15,475 nt of DNA, taken from assembly GCA_028289725.1 (NCBI GenBank), contig JANQOH010000128.1:1-15475 (forward strand). The letters run 5' to 3'. The stretch is from Alphaproteobacteria bacterium. Its GTDB lineage: Bacteria; Pseudomonadota; Alphaproteobacteria; UBA7887. Below are positions 13,693 through 15,475 of the stretch, piece by piece. Both the position numbers and the translations under genes were made by a program. Each line of letters opens with the position of its first letter. Position 1 is the stretch's first letter. Below the pieces are notes generated by a model. It was given only the letters and a program-made list of their open reading frames with translations, was not told the origin of the DNA and did no database searches.

Positions 13693-14826
13693 ATGGGCAT
13701 TCAACAAACTGTTGATCCGTTTTTTGTGTCGCCCGGCACCGATCTGATGAGCGGCGTGATCTGCGGATTGCCGCGTCTATGGTCGTTCGTCGGCAACGCG
13801 GAAACGCGCTTTTTCGCTGACGAGTTGGCGGACATTGCCATCGACCGACCGGTGTACGTCACGGGTCTCGCGCGCGCCGGCAGCACCATCTTGCTCGAGG
13901 CCTTGGCCGGCGCACCAGGGATTGCGACCCACCAGTATCGCGATTTCCCGCTCGTGATGACGCCGCTGCTGTCCGATCGGCTTTCTGCGAGCATGGCTAG
14001 CGGTGACCAACCCGCGACGGAACGCGCTCATGCCGACGGCATCATGGTTACGCCCGAGAGCCCCGAGGCGATGGAGGAGGCGGTGTGGATGGCGTTTTTC
14101 CGCCACCTCCACGCACCGGGGCAAAGTCACCTCCTCGACCGCGATACAAAGCACCCGGCGTTTGAGCAGTTTTACCGGGATCATATTCGCAAGCTGATTC
14201 TGGCGCGCGAAGGCGAGCGCTACGTGGCCAAGGGCAACTACAATATTGCGCGTCTCCGCTATCTACTTTGTATGTTTCCGGATGCGCGTTTCGTGATCCC
14301 GGTGCGATCGCCCGAAAGCCACATTGCGTCGCTGATCAAGCAACAAGCCTTGTTCACCAAGCACTGCGCCCAAAATCCGCGAGCGCGCCGACACTTACGC
14401 CGCGTTGGTCATTTCGAGTTTGGGCCGGACCGAACCGCCATCAATGTTGGTGACGACGCGATTGCGCGCCAGGTCGATGCACACTGGTCATCCGGCGACG
14501 AAGTCCGCGGCTGGGCGGCCTATTGGCACTCGATCTATGACTTCGTTCTGGCCCAAATCGCGGCCGACGATGCCTTACGTGCTGCGACAACGATCGTCCG
14601 TTACGAGGATCTCTGCGCCACGCCAGCGGAGACACTGCAAGCAATCGCCGTGCATTGCGAATTGAAGGGCGCTGACGCCGCCCTGGCGGTGTTTGCCGAT
14701 AGTATTCAAGCGCCGCGCTATTACCGGCCGCATTTCACAGACGAGGAGCGGGCGATAATCCGGCAGGAAACCGCTGAAACCGCTGCGCGCCTTGGCTACG
14801 AAACTTATTCCGCCAGTTCCGCGTGA
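13693..14826 (+). CDS. Sulfotransferase family protein (PAPS-dependent type)
   Basis: 377 residues, cytoplasmic with no signal peptide. The 5'-phosphosulfate loop is read as YVTGLARAGSTILLEAL (55-71), the 3'-phosphate binding segment as RFVIPVRSPESHIAS (199-213), and VRYEDLCATP (302-311) is the conserved segment near the C-terminus; together they mark the Sulfotransfer_3-type family. Such enzymes move sulfate from PAPS to a hydroxyl or amine of a glycan, lipid, peptide or small molecule. The acceptor cannot be read here. The length is within the family range. It is the last of four tightly spaced genes with the ASST-like propeller and two small membrane proteins, and no PAPS synthesis genes are in the window. 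The last 22 bases overlap the end of tag on the other strand. Confidence 0.88.
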   Translation: MGIQQTVDPFFVSPGTDLMSGVICGLPRLWSFVGNAETRFFADELADIAIDRPVYVTGLARAGSTILLEALAGAPGIATHQYRDFPLVMTPLLSDRLSASMASGDQPATERAHADGIMVTPESPEAMEEAVWMAFFRHLHAPGQSHLLDRDTKHPAFEQFYRDHIRKLILAREGERYVAKGNYNIARLRYLLCMFPDARFVIPVRSPESHIASLIKQQALFTKHCAQNPRARRHLRRVGHFEFGPDRTAINVGDDAIARQVDAHWSSGDEVRGWAAYWHSIYDFVLAQIAADDALRAATTIVRYEDLCATPAETLQAIAVHCELKGADAALAVFADSIQAPRYYRPHFTDEERAIIRQETAETAARLGYETYSASSA

Positions 14827-15377
14827 CGGAAACAGGTGGTCAAATGGTCGTTGACCATGCCGATCGACTGCATGAACGCGTAAATGATCGTCGGACCCAC
14901 AAAGCGAAAGCCGCGCTTCTTCAAATCCTTTGAGATCTTCTCCGACAGCGGCGTGCTGGCCGGAACCTGGTCCATCGACGTCCACTGATTGATGATCGGC
15001 GCGCCATCGACATAGTCCCAAAAATACGCATCCAGGCCGCCACCTGCTTCGCGCAAGGCGAGCGTGGCCCGCGCATTGTCGATCGTTGCTGATATCTTGA
15101 GCCGGTTGCGGACAATCCCGGCATCTTGCGCCAGGGCCTTCGCATTTGCGTCGGTGTATCGCGCGATCTTTGCCGCGTCGAAATTGTCGAAAGCCGCACG
15201 ATAGCCATCGCGTTTGCGCAGGATGGTGAGCCAGCTCAATCCGGCTTGCGCGCCTTCCAAGATCAACATCTCGAACAGGCGCCGCTCATCGTGAAGCGGC
15301 ACGCCCCATTCCGTGTCGTGGTATGCGATATAGTCGGGCGCGGACTCGGCCCAGGCGCAACGAGTGGGCTCGGTCAC
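14805..15377 (-). CDS. tag: DNA-3-methyladenine glycosylase I
   Basis: Base-excision repair enzyme that removes 3-methyladenine from alkylated DNA. It has 190 residues, close to the E. coli protein. The zinc ligands known in E. coli Tag (Cys4, His17, His175, Cys179) fall here at Cys7, His20, His178 and Cys182, a constant offset of three. The active-site segment LEGAQAGLSW gives Glu41 in place of E. coli Glu38. The YHDTEWGVPLHDERRLFE block and GFRFVGPTIIYAFMQSIGMVNDH are family signatures. The start is GTG 15377; TGAGA from the end of the upstream gene serves as a weak ribosome binding site, and that gene stops only seven bases earlier, so the two are probably co-transcribed. Its 3' end overlaps the sulfotransferase by 22 bases. 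Confidence 0.96.
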   Translation of the reverse strand: MTEPTRCAWAESAPDYIAYHDTEWGVPLHDERRLFEMLILEGAQAGLSWLTILRKRDGYRAAFDNFDAAKIARYTDANAKALAQDAGIVRNRLKISATIDNARATLALREAGGGLDAYFWDYVDGAPIINQWTSMDQVPASTPLSEKISKDLKKRGFRFVGPTIIYAFMQSIGMVNDHLTTCFRHAELAE

Positions 15378-15384
15378 ATGCGTC

Positions 15385-15475
15385 TCAATAGCGCGCCCAA
15401 TCTGGCTTAATCGGCGACAATTTGGCTTGGGCCGCGACGAGAGGTTCGCCGGCTTCTTCCGCCTTGGTCACATAC
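15385..15475 (-). CDS. C-terminal end of an unidentified gene, cut by the window edge
   Basis: On the minus strand an open frame enters from the right edge and ends in TGA at 15387-15385, giving 29 visible residues (starting VTKAEEAGEPLVAAQ and ending KPDWARY). Codon choice is like that of the neighbours, and the stop lies seven bases before the tag start, as expected for an upstream operon partner. Too little is visible to name the product. Confidence 0.5.
   Translation of the reverse strand, partial: YVTKAEEAGEPLVAAQAKLSPIKPDWARY

Overview
The window looks like ordinary chromosome of an alphaproteobacterium, probably a Rhodospirillales- or Rhizobiales-type lineage. The reasons are high GC content, GTG starts, protein sequences of alphaproteobacterial type, and a gene order (long-chain prenyl diphosphate synthase, DUF2007 protein, TrmN6-type methyltransferase, S49 peptidase, glyQ, glyS, ppdK) that I recall as common in that class. 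I see no insertion sequence, phage module, CRISPR array or rRNA.

Left part (1-1432): the 3' end of a gene with a fibronectin type III-like C-terminus (+), a small exported protein of unknown function (-), and tRNA-Pro(CGG) with encoded CCA (-).

Centre (1433-10702): a polyprenyl diphosphate synthase on the minus strand, which supplies the quinone side chain, stands back to back with a plus-strand run. That run is a DUF2007 protein overlapping a TrmN6-like methyltransferase, a short S49 peptidase, a small membrane protein with a four-cysteine knuckle, both glycyl-tRNA synthetase subunits and pyruvate phosphate dikinase. Two sigma70-like promoters can be read, one for the prenyl synthase and one for glyQS. 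Their -35 boxes are identical (TTGACC) and their -10 boxes are both TATGNT.

Right part (10703-14826): a small exported orphan protein, then four close-packed plus-strand genes. They encode a membrane-anchored six-bladed propeller of the arylsulfotransferase (ASST) type, a two-helix protein with a YVGPGAG motif, a three-helix membrane protein laid out like the EMC3/DUF106/Oxa1 group but with a large outside loop, and a PAPS-type sulfotransferase. This is the most interesting part of the window. It joins a cytoplasmic sulfotransferase to a periplasmic ASST-like propeller and two unassigned membrane proteins, and may be a sulfation or sulfated-product assembly system at the envelope. That role is inferred from domains and gene order only.

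Right edge (14805-15475): DNA-3-methyladenine glycosylase I (tag, -) overlaps the sulfotransferase tail to tail. Behind it is the last 29 codons of another minus-strand gene that I cannot identify.
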